Shown here one piece after another: positions 41,352 through 48,886 of a stretch of DNA of 64,000 nt; within the stretch, counting starts at the first letter, position 1, and each line of letters opens with the position of its first letter. Where the stretch lies: NCBI GenBank assembly GCA_963755085.1, contig CAVWIN010000008.1:186001-250000 (forward strand), read 5' to 3'. The position numbers and the translations under genes are program-made. The stretch comes from JACVRM01 sp963755085 (GTDB lineage Bacteria; Actinomycetota; Thermoleophilia; Gaiellales; Gaiellaceae). The notes below the pieces were generated by a model. It ran no database searches. It was not told the origin of the DNA and was given only the letters and a program-made list of their open reading frames with translations.

Positions 41352-41939
41352 ATGGATCCAGACGCCGCCGAGCTGCGCGTCCTCGGCTGCCTGATCGAGA
41401 AGCAGCGGACGACGCCGGACGTCTACCCGCTGTCGCTCAATGCCCTGCGCCTTGCGTGCAACCAGGCCACGAACCGCGATCCGGTCGTCGACTACGACGA
41501 GCCGACGATCCGCGAGGCGCTCGACCGGCTGTCGCGCCGGCGCTGGGCGCGGCTGGCGAGCGGCCCGGGCAGCCGGGCGGTCAAGTACCGGCACCTCGTC
41601 GACGAGGCGCTCGGCCTCTCCGCGCCGCAGCTGAGCGTCCTGGCCGTGCTGATGCTGCGCGGGCCGCAGACGCCGGGCGAGCTACGGACTCGCACCGAGC
41701 GGCTGTACCCGTTCTCGTCGTTCGACGAGCTGAACGAGACGCTGAGCGAGCTGATCGCCCGGGAGCTCGTGGCGCGCCAGGAGCGCCGCCCGGGCCAGAA
41801 GGAGGAGCGCTACGCGCAGCTGCTCGGCGGAGACTCGCCGGCGATCGCGCCCGCTCCGGCGCCGGATTCGCTCGAGGCGCGCGTGGCCCGACTCGAGGAG
41901 CAGATCACCGAGCTGCTCGAGGCGCTCGACGCGCGCTAG
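41352..41939 (+). CDS. YceH/DUF480 winged-helix protein
   Basis: This 195-residue protein with two winged-helix repeats of the DUF480 family has ELRVLGCLIEKQRTTPDVYPLSLNALRLACNQ at the N-terminus. The family core LLMLRGPQTPGELRTRTERLYPFSS is present as VLMLRGPQTPGEL. The C-terminus is a short coiled coil (LEARVARLEEQITELLEAL) that likely mediates dimerisation. The function is not established. Start codon ATG at 41352, 10 bases after the AAA gene. Confidence 0.9.
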   Translation: MDPDAAELRVLGCLIEKQRTTPDVYPLSLNALRLACNQATNRDPVVDYDEPTIREALDRLSRRRWARLASGPGSRAVKYRHLVDEALGLSAPQLSVLAVLMLRGPQTPGELRTRTERLYPFSSFDELNETLSELIARELVARQERRPGQKEERYAQLLGGDSPAIAPAPAPDSLEARVARLEEQITELLEALDAR

Positions 41940-42298
41940 AAGCGGCGCTCGCCCGCGAGCGGCTCGCCGAGCGCGTAGAGCAGCAGCTCGCTGATCACGG
42001 CCGCAGTGGCGAACGCGACGGCGAGCCCGGTCTGGCCGACGCCCCAGAAGGCGAGCACGGCGGCGAGGAAGATCGCCATCTCGATCGGCGCGCGCACCTT
42101 CAGCGGCACCGGGAACCGGGCCTTCGGCGCGACGAACAGCCACCAGACGATCGCCGCCAGCAGCGGAAGCCCGAGACCGAGCACCAGATCGGCCACCGTC
42201 GAGTCGCCGACGTGGAAGCCCCACCAGGCGAGCGCGACGAGGGCGCCGAGCTCGAGCACGAAGCGCAGGCCGAGGTTGACGTAGCGGACGGTGTCCAC
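41936..42298 (-). CDS. YrdB/DUF2568 family small membrane protein
   Basis: The 120-residue protein has four hydrophobic helices and the DUF2568 pattern: LGLRFVLELGALVALAWWGF, then PLKVRAPIEMAIFLAAVLAF after a basic loop. The family is common in Gram-positive bacteria and uncharacterised. It is the downstream partner of the acetyltransferase gene, whose stop is directly adjacent. It converges with the yceH gene by a 4-base overlap. Confidence 0.85.
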   Translation of the reverse strand: MDTVRYVNLGLRFVLELGALVALAWWGFHVGDSTVADLVLGLGLPLLAAIVWWLFVAPKARFPVPLKVRAPIEMAIFLAAVLAFWGVGQTGLAVAFATAAVISELLLYALGEPLAGERRF

Positions 42299-42853
42299 TC
42301 AGAGCTCGCGGATGACGCGGCACGGGTTGCCCGCCGCGAGCACGCCGGCCGGGATGTCGCGCACGACGATGCTCCCTGCCCCGACCACCGAGTCATCGCC
42401 GATCGTGACACCGGCGGCGATGACCGCCGCCGCGCCGATCCAGACGTTCCTCCCCACGGTGATCGAGGCGCCGTACTCGAGCATCTGCTCGCGCTCGCGC
42501 GGGTCGAGCGGGTGGGTGGCCGCGCAGAGCTGGACCGCCGGCCCGACGAGCGTGCCCGCGCCGACGCGCACGGGCGTGACGTCGAGCACGACGCAGTTGA
42601 AGTTCAGGAAGACGCGGTCGTCGAGCTCGATGTTCCAGCCGTAGTCGCAGTAAAACGGCGGCTCGATCCAGACCTCCTGGCCCACCGACGCGAACAGCTC
42701 CTCGAGCAGCTCCCGGCGCTCGCCCTGCGCGTCCTGGGTGGTGGCGTTGTAGCGGGCGGTCAGCGCGCGGGCACGAGCGCGACCGCGCATGAGCTCCTCG
42801 TCGGTGGCGAGATAGAGCTCGCCGGCCACCATCCGCTCGCGCTCGCCGGCCAC
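42299..42853 (-). CDS. maa: Sugar O-acetyltransferase (maltose/galactoside acetyltransferase family)
   Basis: The 184-residue enzyme has the Maa N-terminal domain (MVAGELYLATDEELMRGRARAR) followed by a left-handed beta-helix with hexapeptide repeats. The active-site histidine is in LCAATHPLD, and the family tail GAGSIVVRDIPAGVLAAGNPCRVIREL is intact. It transfers acetyl from acetyl-CoA to sugars. The physiological target is unknown. It is divergent from infA, with 13 bases between the nominal starts. Confidence 0.92.
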   Translation of the reverse strand: MAGERERMVAGELYLATDEELMRGRARARALTARYNATTQDAQGERRELLEELFASVGQEVWIEPPFYCDYGWNIELDDRVFLNFNCVVLDVTPVRVGAGTLVGPAVQLCAATHPLDPREREQMLEYGASITVGRNVWIGAAAVIAAGVTIGDDSVVGAGSIVVRDIPAGVLAAGNPCRVIREL

Positions 42854-42884
42854 CGCGGGACCCTAAATGCTCGAGGCTGGCACA

Positions 42885-43142
42885 ATGGACGAAGCGAACA
42901 ACGAGAAGGGAGGTGGAGACATAGCCAACAAGGAAGAGAAGATCGAGATGGAGGGCGAGGTCGTCGAGGCGTACCAGAGCGGCCAGTTCAAGGTCATCCT
43001 CGACAACGGCCATCCCACGATCGGCTACACCGCCGGCAAGATGCGCCGCTACCGCATCCGGATCAACCCGGGTGACCGCGTGAAGATCGAGCTGTCGCCG
43101 TACGACCTCGATCGCGGGCGCATCGTGTACCGGAACCGCTGA
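42885..43142 (+). CDS. infA: Translation initiation factor IF-1 (start uncertain; possible ATA start at 42921)
   Basis: The OB-fold protein carries the IF-1 pattern KEEKIEMEGEVVEAYQSGQF, GHPTIGYTAGKMRR and the conserved end GDRVKIELSPYDLDRGRIVYR. IF-1 normally begins about 3 residues before KEEK, and here that codon is ATA at 42921. A strong GGGAGGTGG ends 4 bases before it. In-frame ATGs at 42867 and 42885 would add 18 or 12 residues and place the ribosome-binding site inside the gene. The coordinates use the ATG at 42885. The gene is away from ribosomal protein genes, and its basic loop (MRRYRIRI) differs from the usual MRKNYIRI, so it could be a second IF-1. Confidence 0.85.
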   Translation: MDEANNEKGGGDIANKEEKIEMEGEVVEAYQSGQFKVILDNGHPTIGYTAGKMRRYRIRINPGDRVKIELSPYDLDRGRIVYRNR

Positions 43143-43149
43143 GCGCGCG

Positions 43150-43749
43150 GTGCTGCTCTACAACAGCCCGATTTCGGGCAATTGCTACAAGGTGCGACTG
43201 CTCCTCGCGCACCTCGGCATCCCGTACGAGACGCGCTTCGTCGACGCCGTCGACCGCACGCTGTCGCGCGACGAGCTGGACGGGCTGAGCCCGACCCGGC
43301 GCGTGCCGACGCTCGTGCTCGACGACGGCCGCCCGCTGGCCGAGTCGAACGCGATCGTCTGGTACCTCGGCGAGGGCACGCGCTTCGTCCCGGACGACCC
43401 GTACGCGCGGGCGCAGATGCTCCAGTGGATGTTCTGGGAGCAGTACGAGCACGAGCCGACGATCGCCGTGCTGCGGTTCCTCAAGACCTACTCGGGCCGC
43501 CCGGAGTGGTACGAGGCCCAGCGCGACCACCTGCACAAGCGCGGCGTGAAGGCACTCGACGCGATGGAGCGGCGCCTCGAGGGGCGCGAGTGGTTCGCGG
43601 GCGACGCGATGTCGCTCGCGGACATCGTGCTTTACGCCTACACGCATGCGGCCGGCGAGGGCGGGTTCGACCTCGAGCCGTACCCGGCCGTCCGCGGCTG
43701 GATCGCCCGCGTCGCAGCCGAGCCCGGGCACGTTCCGATCGACGCGTGA
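43150..43749 (+). CDS. Glutathione S-transferase family protein
   Basis: The 199-residue protein has the thioredoxin-like N-terminal domain with SGNCYKVRLLLAHLGIPYE, the cis-proline in RRVPTLVLDDG and the ESNAIVWYL motif. An all-helical C-terminal domain follows (WFAGDAMSLADIVLYAYTH). Most actinobacteria lack glutathione, so the thiol cofactor may be different. It lies directly after infA and overlaps the next methyltransferase gene. Confidence 0.88.
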   Translation: MLLYNSPISGNCYKVRLLLAHLGIPYETRFVDAVDRTLSRDELDGLSPTRRVPTLVLDDGRPLAESNAIVWYLGEGTRFVPDDPYARAQMLQWMFWEQYEHEPTIAVLRFLKTYSGRPEWYEAQRDHLHKRGVKALDAMERRLEGREWFAGDAMSLADIVLYAYTHAAGEGGFDLEPYPAVRGWIARVAAEPGHVPIDA

Positions 43750-44732
43750 CCGACCTCCCGCAGCTCGTCAACGGCTACCGGGCGGCGCAGGCAATCCACG
43801 TCGCCGCCGTGCTCGGGATTGCCGATGAGCTCGCGGCGGGGCCGCGGGCAGCGGCAGATCTCGCCGACGCGGTCGACGCCGATGTCGACGCCCTCTACCG
43901 ACTGCTGCGCGCGCTCGCGAGCATCGGCGTGTTCGAGGAGCTCGGCGACCGGCGGTTCGCGCTCACGGAGCTTGGCCAGGGCCTGCGCTCGGAAGCGCCC
44001 GGCTCGCTCGCCGGCTGGGCAGCGTACGTGGGCAGCCCATTGTTCTGGGCCAGCTGGGGTGCGCTGCTGCACAGCGTCCGGACGGGCGAGAACGCGTTCC
44101 GTCATCTGCACGGCGAGAGCGTCTGGGAGTACCGGGCGGCGCGCCCCGAGGACCAGGCGGTCTTCGACCGGGCGATGGCGGCACTGACCGGCGCGGCCCA
44201 CGATTCGGTCCTCGACGCGTACGACTTCGGCCGGTTCGCGACGATCGTCGACGTCGGCGGCGGCAACGGGACGCTGCTCGCCGGCGTGCTCGGGCGCCAC
44301 AGCTCCGCCCAGGGCGTCCTGTTCGACCAGCCGCACGTGGTGGCCGGCGCGTCCGAGGTGCTCGCGCCTTACGCCGACCGGTGCCGCATCGTCGGCGGCA
44401 GCTTCTTCGAGGCCGTGCCGACCGGCGGGGACGCCTACGTCCTGAAGGCGATCATCCACGACTGGGAGGACCCAGAGGCGATGGCAATCCTGCGCGCGTG
44501 CCGAGACGCGATGACACCGGAGGCGGCGCTCGTGCTCATCGAGCGCGACCTGGGGCCGCCAAACGCGGTGCCGGACGCCAAGTTCTCGGACCTCAACATG
44601 CTCGTTAACCCGGGCGGGCGCGAGCGGACGTACGACGAGTACGCGCAGCTGTGCGAGCAGGCCGGCCTGCAGCTCGTCGGCAGCACGCCCACGGCCTCTG
44701 ACTGGGCCGTGTTCGAGGCGCGCCCGGACTAG
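43746..44732 (+). CDS. O-methyltransferase, acetylserotonin/hydroxyneurosporene type
   Basis: The GTG at 43746 overlaps the GST stop and gives 328 residues. An N-terminal dimerisation and winged-helix domain (LGIADELAAGPRAAADLADA, YRLLRALASIGVFEE) is followed by the methyltransferase core. Motif I is IVDVGGGNGTLLAGVL, and VLKAIIHDWEDPEAM carries the catalytic histidine of this class. Such enzymes methylate hydroxyl groups on aromatic or polyketide products. No biosynthetic cluster is around it. Confidence 0.88.
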   Translation: MTDLPQLVNGYRAAQAIHVAAVLGIADELAAGPRAAADLADAVDADVDALYRLLRALASIGVFEELGDRRFALTELGQGLRSEAPGSLAGWAAYVGSPLFWASWGALLHSVRTGENAFRHLHGESVWEYRAARPEDQAVFDRAMAALTGAAHDSVLDAYDFGRFATIVDVGGGNGTLLAGVLGRHSSAQGVLFDQPHVVAGASEVLAPYADRCRIVGGSFFEAVPTGGDAYVLKAIIHDWEDPEAMAILRACRDAMTPEAALVLIERDLGPPNAVPDAKFSDLNMLVNPGGRERTYDEYAQLCEQAGLQLVGSTPTASDWAVFEARPD

Positions 44733-45922
44733 GCCTGCGGGATCCGCGCCTCGAGTGCCGCGCCGAGCGCCTCGCGCACGGGCTCGAGGTCGATGCGGTC
44801 GAGCACATCGGCGAAGAAGCCCCGCACGATCAGACGCTCGGCCTCGCTGCGGGAGAGGCCACGGGCCATCAGGTAGAAGAGCTGCTCACGGTCGACCTGG
44901 CCAATCGTTGCGCCGTGGGTGCAGCGCACGTCGTTGGCCTCGATCTCGAGGCCGGGGATCGAGTCGGCGTGCGACCGCGGCGACAGGAGCAGGTTGCGGT
45001 TCTCCTGGTACGCGTTGGTCTTCTGGGCCTCCTTCTCGACCTTGATCATCCCGCGCCAGACCGCTGTCGCCCGGTCGCGGAGCGCGCCCTTGAAGGCGAA
45101 GTCCGACGTCGTGTTCGGCGCCTGGTGGGACTGGAACGTGTCGAAGTCGAGGTGTTGGCGTCCGTCGGCGAAGTACGCGCCGGTCACGCGCGAGGTCGCG
45201 CCCTGCCCGGCGAGGTCGTTCTCGATCCGGACCTTGCCCTTCTTGGAGCCGAAGCCGCCGGCGACCCAGTCGAGCTCGGCGTCGCGGCCGACACGCGCGC
45301 GGTGCGAGGCGAAGTGCCACGTCTCACGCGCGAGGTTCTGGATCGACACGTACTCGACCTTCGCGGCCTGCCCGACGAAGATCTCGGAGACGGCGTTCGA
45401 GTAGCCGGCCGTCTCGTCGGCGGCGCCCGCGAACTCCTCGATCACGCTGAAGCGACTGCCCTCGTCGGCGACCACGAGCAGGCGCCAGAAGCGGGCGCCG
45501 CCGTCGGGCGGGTTCGCAACGCGGACGTACAGCGGCCGCTCGAGCTCGACGCCCTTGGGGACGTGCACGAGCAGGCCGTGCTCCCACGCCGCGGCGTTGT
45601 GTGCGGCGAACTTCTCGTCGGCACCGACGAGCGTGCCGAGCAGCTCGTGGTCGGTGAGCGGCTCGAAGCGGACGCCCTTAGATGGGGTGACCTCGATCGT
45701 GATCCCGCCAACATCCATGAGCGCCAGGCCTGCGACGTCGATGTCGAGCATGGGGACAGCCCCCTGCGGGGACAGCCCCTTAACAGGGACTGTCCCTGTT
45801 AAGGATCCGTTAGAGGCGAAGCTGTCCGGGTCGAAGCCGCGCAGGTCGGTGAACCGCCACGGCTCGTCGGTCGTCGTCGGGAACGGCAGCGCCTGGTAGC
45901 GCTCGAGCAGGTCTGTCCTCAC
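44729..45922 (-). CDS. sufD: Fe-S cluster assembly protein SufD with in-frame palindromic insert
   Basis: With a GTG at 45922, preceded by GGAGGAGCTC, the product is 397 residues. The C-terminal SufBD beta-helix core is typical: QNLARETWHFASHRARVGRDAELDW, NAYQENRNLLLSPRSHADSIPGLEIEANDVRCTHGATIG. Near residues 40-57 a stretch reading SLTGTVPVKGLSPQGAVPM is encoded entirely by the palindromic repeat at 45752-45802 and has no place in the family. SufD forms the SufBC2D scaffold for Fe-S assembly. Upstream open frame beyond 45922 overlaps other genes and was excluded. Confidence 0.9.
   Translation of the reverse strand: MRTDLLERYQALPFPTTTDEPWRFTDLRGFDPDSFASNGSLTGTVPVKGLSPQGAVPMLDIDVAGLALMDVGGITIEVTPSKGVRFEPLTDHELLGTLVGADEKFAAHNAAAWEHGLLVHVPKGVELERPLYVRVANPPDGGARFWRLLVVADEGSRFSVIEEFAGAADETAGYSNAVSEIFVGQAAKVEYVSIQNLARETWHFASHRARVGRDAELDWVAGGFGSKKGKVRIENDLAGQGATSRVTGAYFADGRQHLDFDTFQSHQAPNTTSDFAFKGALRDRATAVWRGMIKVEKEAQKTNAYQENRNLLLSPRSHADSIPGLEIEANDVRCTHGATIGQVDREQLFYLMARGLSRSEAERLIVRGFFADVLDRIDLEPVREALGAALEARIPQA
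45752..45802. repeat. Palindromic repeat element inside sufD
   Basis: Two direct GGGGACAGCCCC copies (45752-45763 and 45768-45779) are followed by a near-perfect palindrome, TTAACAGGGAC-T-GTCCCTGTTAA (45780-45802), with 11-base arms. Length and reading phase keep sufD open. The first half matches the repeat at 25565-25592. This is an insertion of an intergenic repeat into coding DNA. Confidence 0.75.
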
Positions 45923-46272
45923 GAGCTCCTCCGGTGCAGGACGACGCCGTTTCCGTCCGGGTCGGCGAAGAACGCCATCTGGCGCACGCCGGTGTCGACC
46001 ACCTCGCCGAAGAACTGCACGCCCTTCGCCTCGAGCTCTGCGCGCGCCGCGGCGACGTCCGCCACGCGCAGCGCAAAGCCGCTCCGGTTGGGCGAGAACG
46101 CCGTGCCGATCCGGTTCGGATCGACGATCAGCAGCCGCACGTTGCCCGTGTCGAACGCCGGGAAGTCGGTGTCCGCGCCAGAACGCGGCAGCCCAAGCGT
46201 CTCCCCGTAGAAGCGCTCGGCGCGCGCCACGTCCTGCGTCGGCAGGGAGATGAAGTCCGTTCCCTCGATCAC
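45919..46272 (-). CDS. VOC (glyoxalase/bleomycin-resistance) family protein within the suf operon
   Basis: This 117-residue protein has two beta-alpha-beta-beta-beta units of the vicinal oxygen chelate fold. It starts FISLPTQDVARAERFYGETLGLP and ends with DPDGNGVVLH. Candidate metal ligands are limited, so it may be a binding protein rather than an enzyme. It lies between sufB and sufD on the same strand. Its stop overlaps the sufD start, so it is translated with the Fe-S genes. Confidence 0.88.
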   Translation of the reverse strand: MIEGTDFISLPTQDVARAERFYGETLGLPRSGADTDFPAFDTGNVRLLIVDPNRIGTAFSPNRSGFALRVADVAAARAELEAKGVQFFGEVVDTGVRQMAFFADPDGNGVVLHRRSS

Positions 46273-46296
46273 TGCACTGCGAGCGCCGCCGGCTCC

Positions 46297-47712
46297 CTAG
46301 CCGACGGAGCCTTCCATCTGCAGCTGGATCAGGCGGTTCAGCTCGACGGCGTACTCGAGCGGGAGCTCCTTCGTGATCGGCTCGACGAAGCCGCTCACGA
46401 TCATCGCGGTCGCCTCGGACTCCGAGAGCCCGCGCGACATGAGGTAGAAGAGCTGCTCCTCGCCGATCTTCGAGACCGTCGCCTCGTGGCCGATGTCGAC
46501 CTCGTTCTCGTCGATGCGGATGTACGGGTACGTGTCGGTGCGCGAGTCCTCGTCGAGGATCAGCGCGTCGCAGACGACCTTCGACCTGGCGCCGTGCGCA
46601 CCCTTCGCGACCTCGAGCAGGCCGCGGTACGAGGAGCGGCCGCCGTTCTTCGAGATCGACTTCGAGGTGATCACCGAGGTCGTGTTCGGCGCGACGTGAA
46701 CCGCCTTGCCGCCCGCGTCCTGGTGCTGGCCCTCGTTGGCGAACGCGATCGAGAGCACCTCGCCGTGCGCGCCCTCGCCCATCAGCCAGATGGCCGGATA
46801 CTTCATCGTCAGCTTGGAGCCGAGGTTGCCGTCGACCCACTCCATGGTCGCGTTCTCGTAGGCGACCGCGCGCTTGGTGACGAGGTTGTAGACGTTCGTC
46901 GACCAGTTCTGGATCGTCGTGTAGCGGCAGCGGCCCCGCGGGCGGACGATGATCTCGACGACCGCGGAGTGCAGCGAGTCGGACGAGTAGATCGGCGCGG
47001 TGCAGCCCTCGACGTAGTGCACGTAGGCGTCCTCGTCGACGATGATCAGCGTCCGCTCGAACTGGCCCATGTTCTCCGCGTTGATGCGGAAGTAGGCCTG
47101 CAGCGGCTGCTCGATGCGCACGCCCGGCGGCACGTAGATGAACGAGCCGCCCGACCAGACGGCCGAGTTCAGCGCCGCGAACTTGTTGTCGTTCGCCGGG
47201 ATGACCGAGCCGAAGTACTCCTTCACGATGTCCTCGTGCTCGCGCAGCCCCGAGTCCATGTCGAGGAAGAGCACGCCCTGCGACTCGAGGTGCTCCTGGA
47301 GCTTGTGGTAGACGACCTCGGACTCGTACTGGGCGCCGACGCCCGCAAGGAACTTGCGCTCGGCCTCGGGGATCCCGAGCCGGTCCCACGTGTTCTTGAT
47401 GTCCGGGGGCAGGTCCTCCCACGAGGTCGCCTGCTTCTCGGTCGGCCGGATGTAGTAGTGCATCGCGTCGAAGTCGATGTTGCCGAGCTCGCCGCCCCAC
47501 GTCGGCAGCGGGCGCGCTTCGAAGTACTCGAGCGCCTTCAACCGCTGATCCCGCATCCACTGCGGCTCGTTCTTCTGCTCGGAGATATCGGCGACCACGT
47601 CGCGCGTCAGGCCGCGGCCCGACTTGAAGAAGTAGTCCTCCTTCTCGTGGAAGCCGTACTTGTAGTCGTTGCCGATTCCTGCAACAACCTCTGTCTCGTC
47701 AATCGCGGTCAT
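46297..47712 (-). CDS. sufB: Fe-S cluster assembly protein SufB
   Basis: The 471-residue scaffold subunit has the SufB signatures YKYGFHEKEDYFFKSGRGL, RIEQPLQAYFRINAENMGQFERTLII, VHYVEGCTAPIYSSDSLHSAVVEI and the C-terminal GHEATVSKIGEEQLFYLMSRGLSE. These regions hold the residues that bind the nascent Fe-S cluster together with SufD. It overlaps the sufC stop (ATGA), so the order sufC-sufB-VOC-sufD is one operon. Length is normal for the family. Confidence 0.96.
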   Translation of the reverse strand: MTAIDETEVVAGIGNDYKYGFHEKEDYFFKSGRGLTRDVVADISEQKNEPQWMRDQRLKALEYFEARPLPTWGGELGNIDFDAMHYYIRPTEKQATSWEDLPPDIKNTWDRLGIPEAERKFLAGVGAQYESEVVYHKLQEHLESQGVLFLDMDSGLREHEDIVKEYFGSVIPANDNKFAALNSAVWSGGSFIYVPPGVRIEQPLQAYFRINAENMGQFERTLIIVDEDAYVHYVEGCTAPIYSSDSLHSAVVEIIVRPRGRCRYTTIQNWSTNVYNLVTKRAVAYENATMEWVDGNLGSKLTMKYPAIWLMGEGAHGEVLSIAFANEGQHQDAGGKAVHVAPNTTSVITSKSISKNGGRSSYRGLLEVAKGAHGARSKVVCDALILDEDSRTDTYPYIRIDENEVDIGHEATVSKIGEEQLFYLMSRGLSESEATAMIVSGFVEPITKELPLEYAVELNRLIQLQMEGSVG

Positions 47713-48476
47713 GACACCACCTCCGGCGTAAACGCCTCGTAGCCCTCTGCCTCGAGCCTATGTGCCAACTCGGGACCACCCTCCTCGACGATACGCCCTC
47801 CGACGAAGACGTGGACGAAATCGGGCTGGATGTAGTTGAGGATCCGCTGGTAATGCGTGATCAAGAGCGCGCCCATGTCGGGGCCGACGAGCTCCTTGAC
47901 GCCGCCGGCAACGATGCGCAGCGCGTCGATGTCGAGCCCGGAGTCGGTCTCGTCGAGGACGGCGATCTTCGGCTTCAGCATTGCCATCTGCAGGATCTCG
48001 ACCCGCTTCTTCTCGCCGCCTGAAAACCCGTCGTTCAGATAGCGCGACGCCAGCTCGCGTGAGATGCCGAGCCGCTCCATCGCCGCCAGGAGCTCCTTGC
48101 GGAACTCGGGGATCGGCACCGGGTTCTCCTCGCCGGCGCGCGCCTTGCGGGTCGCGTTGATCGCGCTCCGCAGGAAGTTCGTGACGGTGACGCCCGGGAT
48201 CGCGTGCGGGTACTGGAAGGCGAGGAAGAGCCCACGCTGCGCGCGCTCGTCGGCCCCCAGCTCGGTCACGTCCTCGCCGTCGAGGAGGATCTGCCCCTCG
48301 GTGATCTCGTAGGCCGGGTGGCCCATGAGCGCGTAGGCAAGCGTCGACTTGCCCGAGCCGTTCGGGCCCATAATCGCGTGCACCTCGTTCGAGGCGACCT
48401 CGAGGTCGACGCCCTTGACGATCTCGGTGCCGTCCTCGAGGGCGACGTGCAGGTCCTTGATCTCCAGCTGAGCCAA
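47709..48476 (-). CDS. sufC: Fe-S cluster assembly ATPase SufC
   Basis: Starting at the TTG at 48476, with GGAGG 9 bases before it, the product is 255 residues. ABC ATPase motifs are Walker A MGPNGSGKST, signature FSGGEKKRVEIL and Walker B AVLDETDSGLDIDAL. SufC dimerises with SufB and SufD and drives conformational change of the scaffold. It is the first gene of the suf operon here. No SufR-type regulator gene precedes it; a pair of dyads in the divergent tatA gap could be an operator. Confidence 0.95.
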   Translation of the reverse strand: MAQLEIKDLHVALEDGTEIVKGVDLEVASNEVHAIMGPNGSGKSTLAYALMGHPAYEITEGQILLDGEDVTELGADERAQRGLFLAFQYPHAIPGVTVTNFLRSAINATRKARAGEENPVPIPEFRKELLAAMERLGISRELASRYLNDGFSGGEKKRVEILQMAMLKPKIAVLDETDSGLDIDALRIVAGGVKELVGPDMGALLITHYQRILNYIQPDFVHVFVGGRIVEEGGPELAHRLEAEGYEAFTPEVVS

Positions 48477-48538
48477 AAGTTTGTGCCTCCGAAAGTTATG
48501 GCGCGACGCCCGTTCGCGGCCACGCTCGTAACACGATC

Positions 48539-48567
48539 GTACCCGAGGGGTACCCATCTCCGATGGG
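48539..48567. promoter_or_regulatory. Two back-to-back dyads in the sufC-tatA divergent gap
   Basis: GTACCC-GAG-GGGTAC (48539-48553) is directly followed by CCCATC-TCC-GATGGG (48553-48567). Each is a 6-bp inverted repeat with a 3-base centre, and they share one base. The 136-base gap must hold both promoters. Paired dyads of this size are typical of dimeric regulator operators, so a role in suf or tat control is plausible but not shown. Confidence 0.4.
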
Positions 48568-48613
48568 CTGAAATCACCCGTGCCCCGCCGAACGGTGCTG
48601 CTACCCTCGACCC

Positions 48614-48880
48614 ATGCCTGGAAACATCGGCTGGCAGGGACTCGTGATCATCGTGCTCGTGCTGCTCGTGGTGTTCGGCCCGAAGCGGCTTCCGGAGCTG
48701 GGCCGCTCGCTCGGACGGGGCATGCGGGAGTTCAAGGACTCTGTGTCCGGCGACCACGACCACAAGGACGATGACTCGACGCACGTCGAGGCGGAGCAGC
48801 ACGAGATCGGCGAGATCGGCCCTGCGCCGACGACCGAGCTGCCCGAGCAGCAGCCCCGCGAGCGCGACACCGTCGTCTAG
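48614..48880 (+). CDS. tatA: Twin-arginine translocase subunit TatA
   Basis: The 88-residue protein has the TatA layout: a short N-terminal membrane helix (GLVIIVLVLLVVFG preceded by GWQ), the FGPKRLPELGRSLGRGMREFKD hinge and amphipathic helix, and a polar acidic tail. It forms the pore oligomer of the Tat pathway for folded proteins. The tatC gene follows after 6 bases. The ATG start is at 48614. Confidence 0.93.
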   Translation: MPGNIGWQGLVIIVLVLLVVFGPKRLPELGRSLGRGMREFKDSVSGDHDHKDDDSTHVEAEQHEIGEIGPAPTTELPEQQPRERDTVV

Positions 48881-48886
48881 GCCGGC

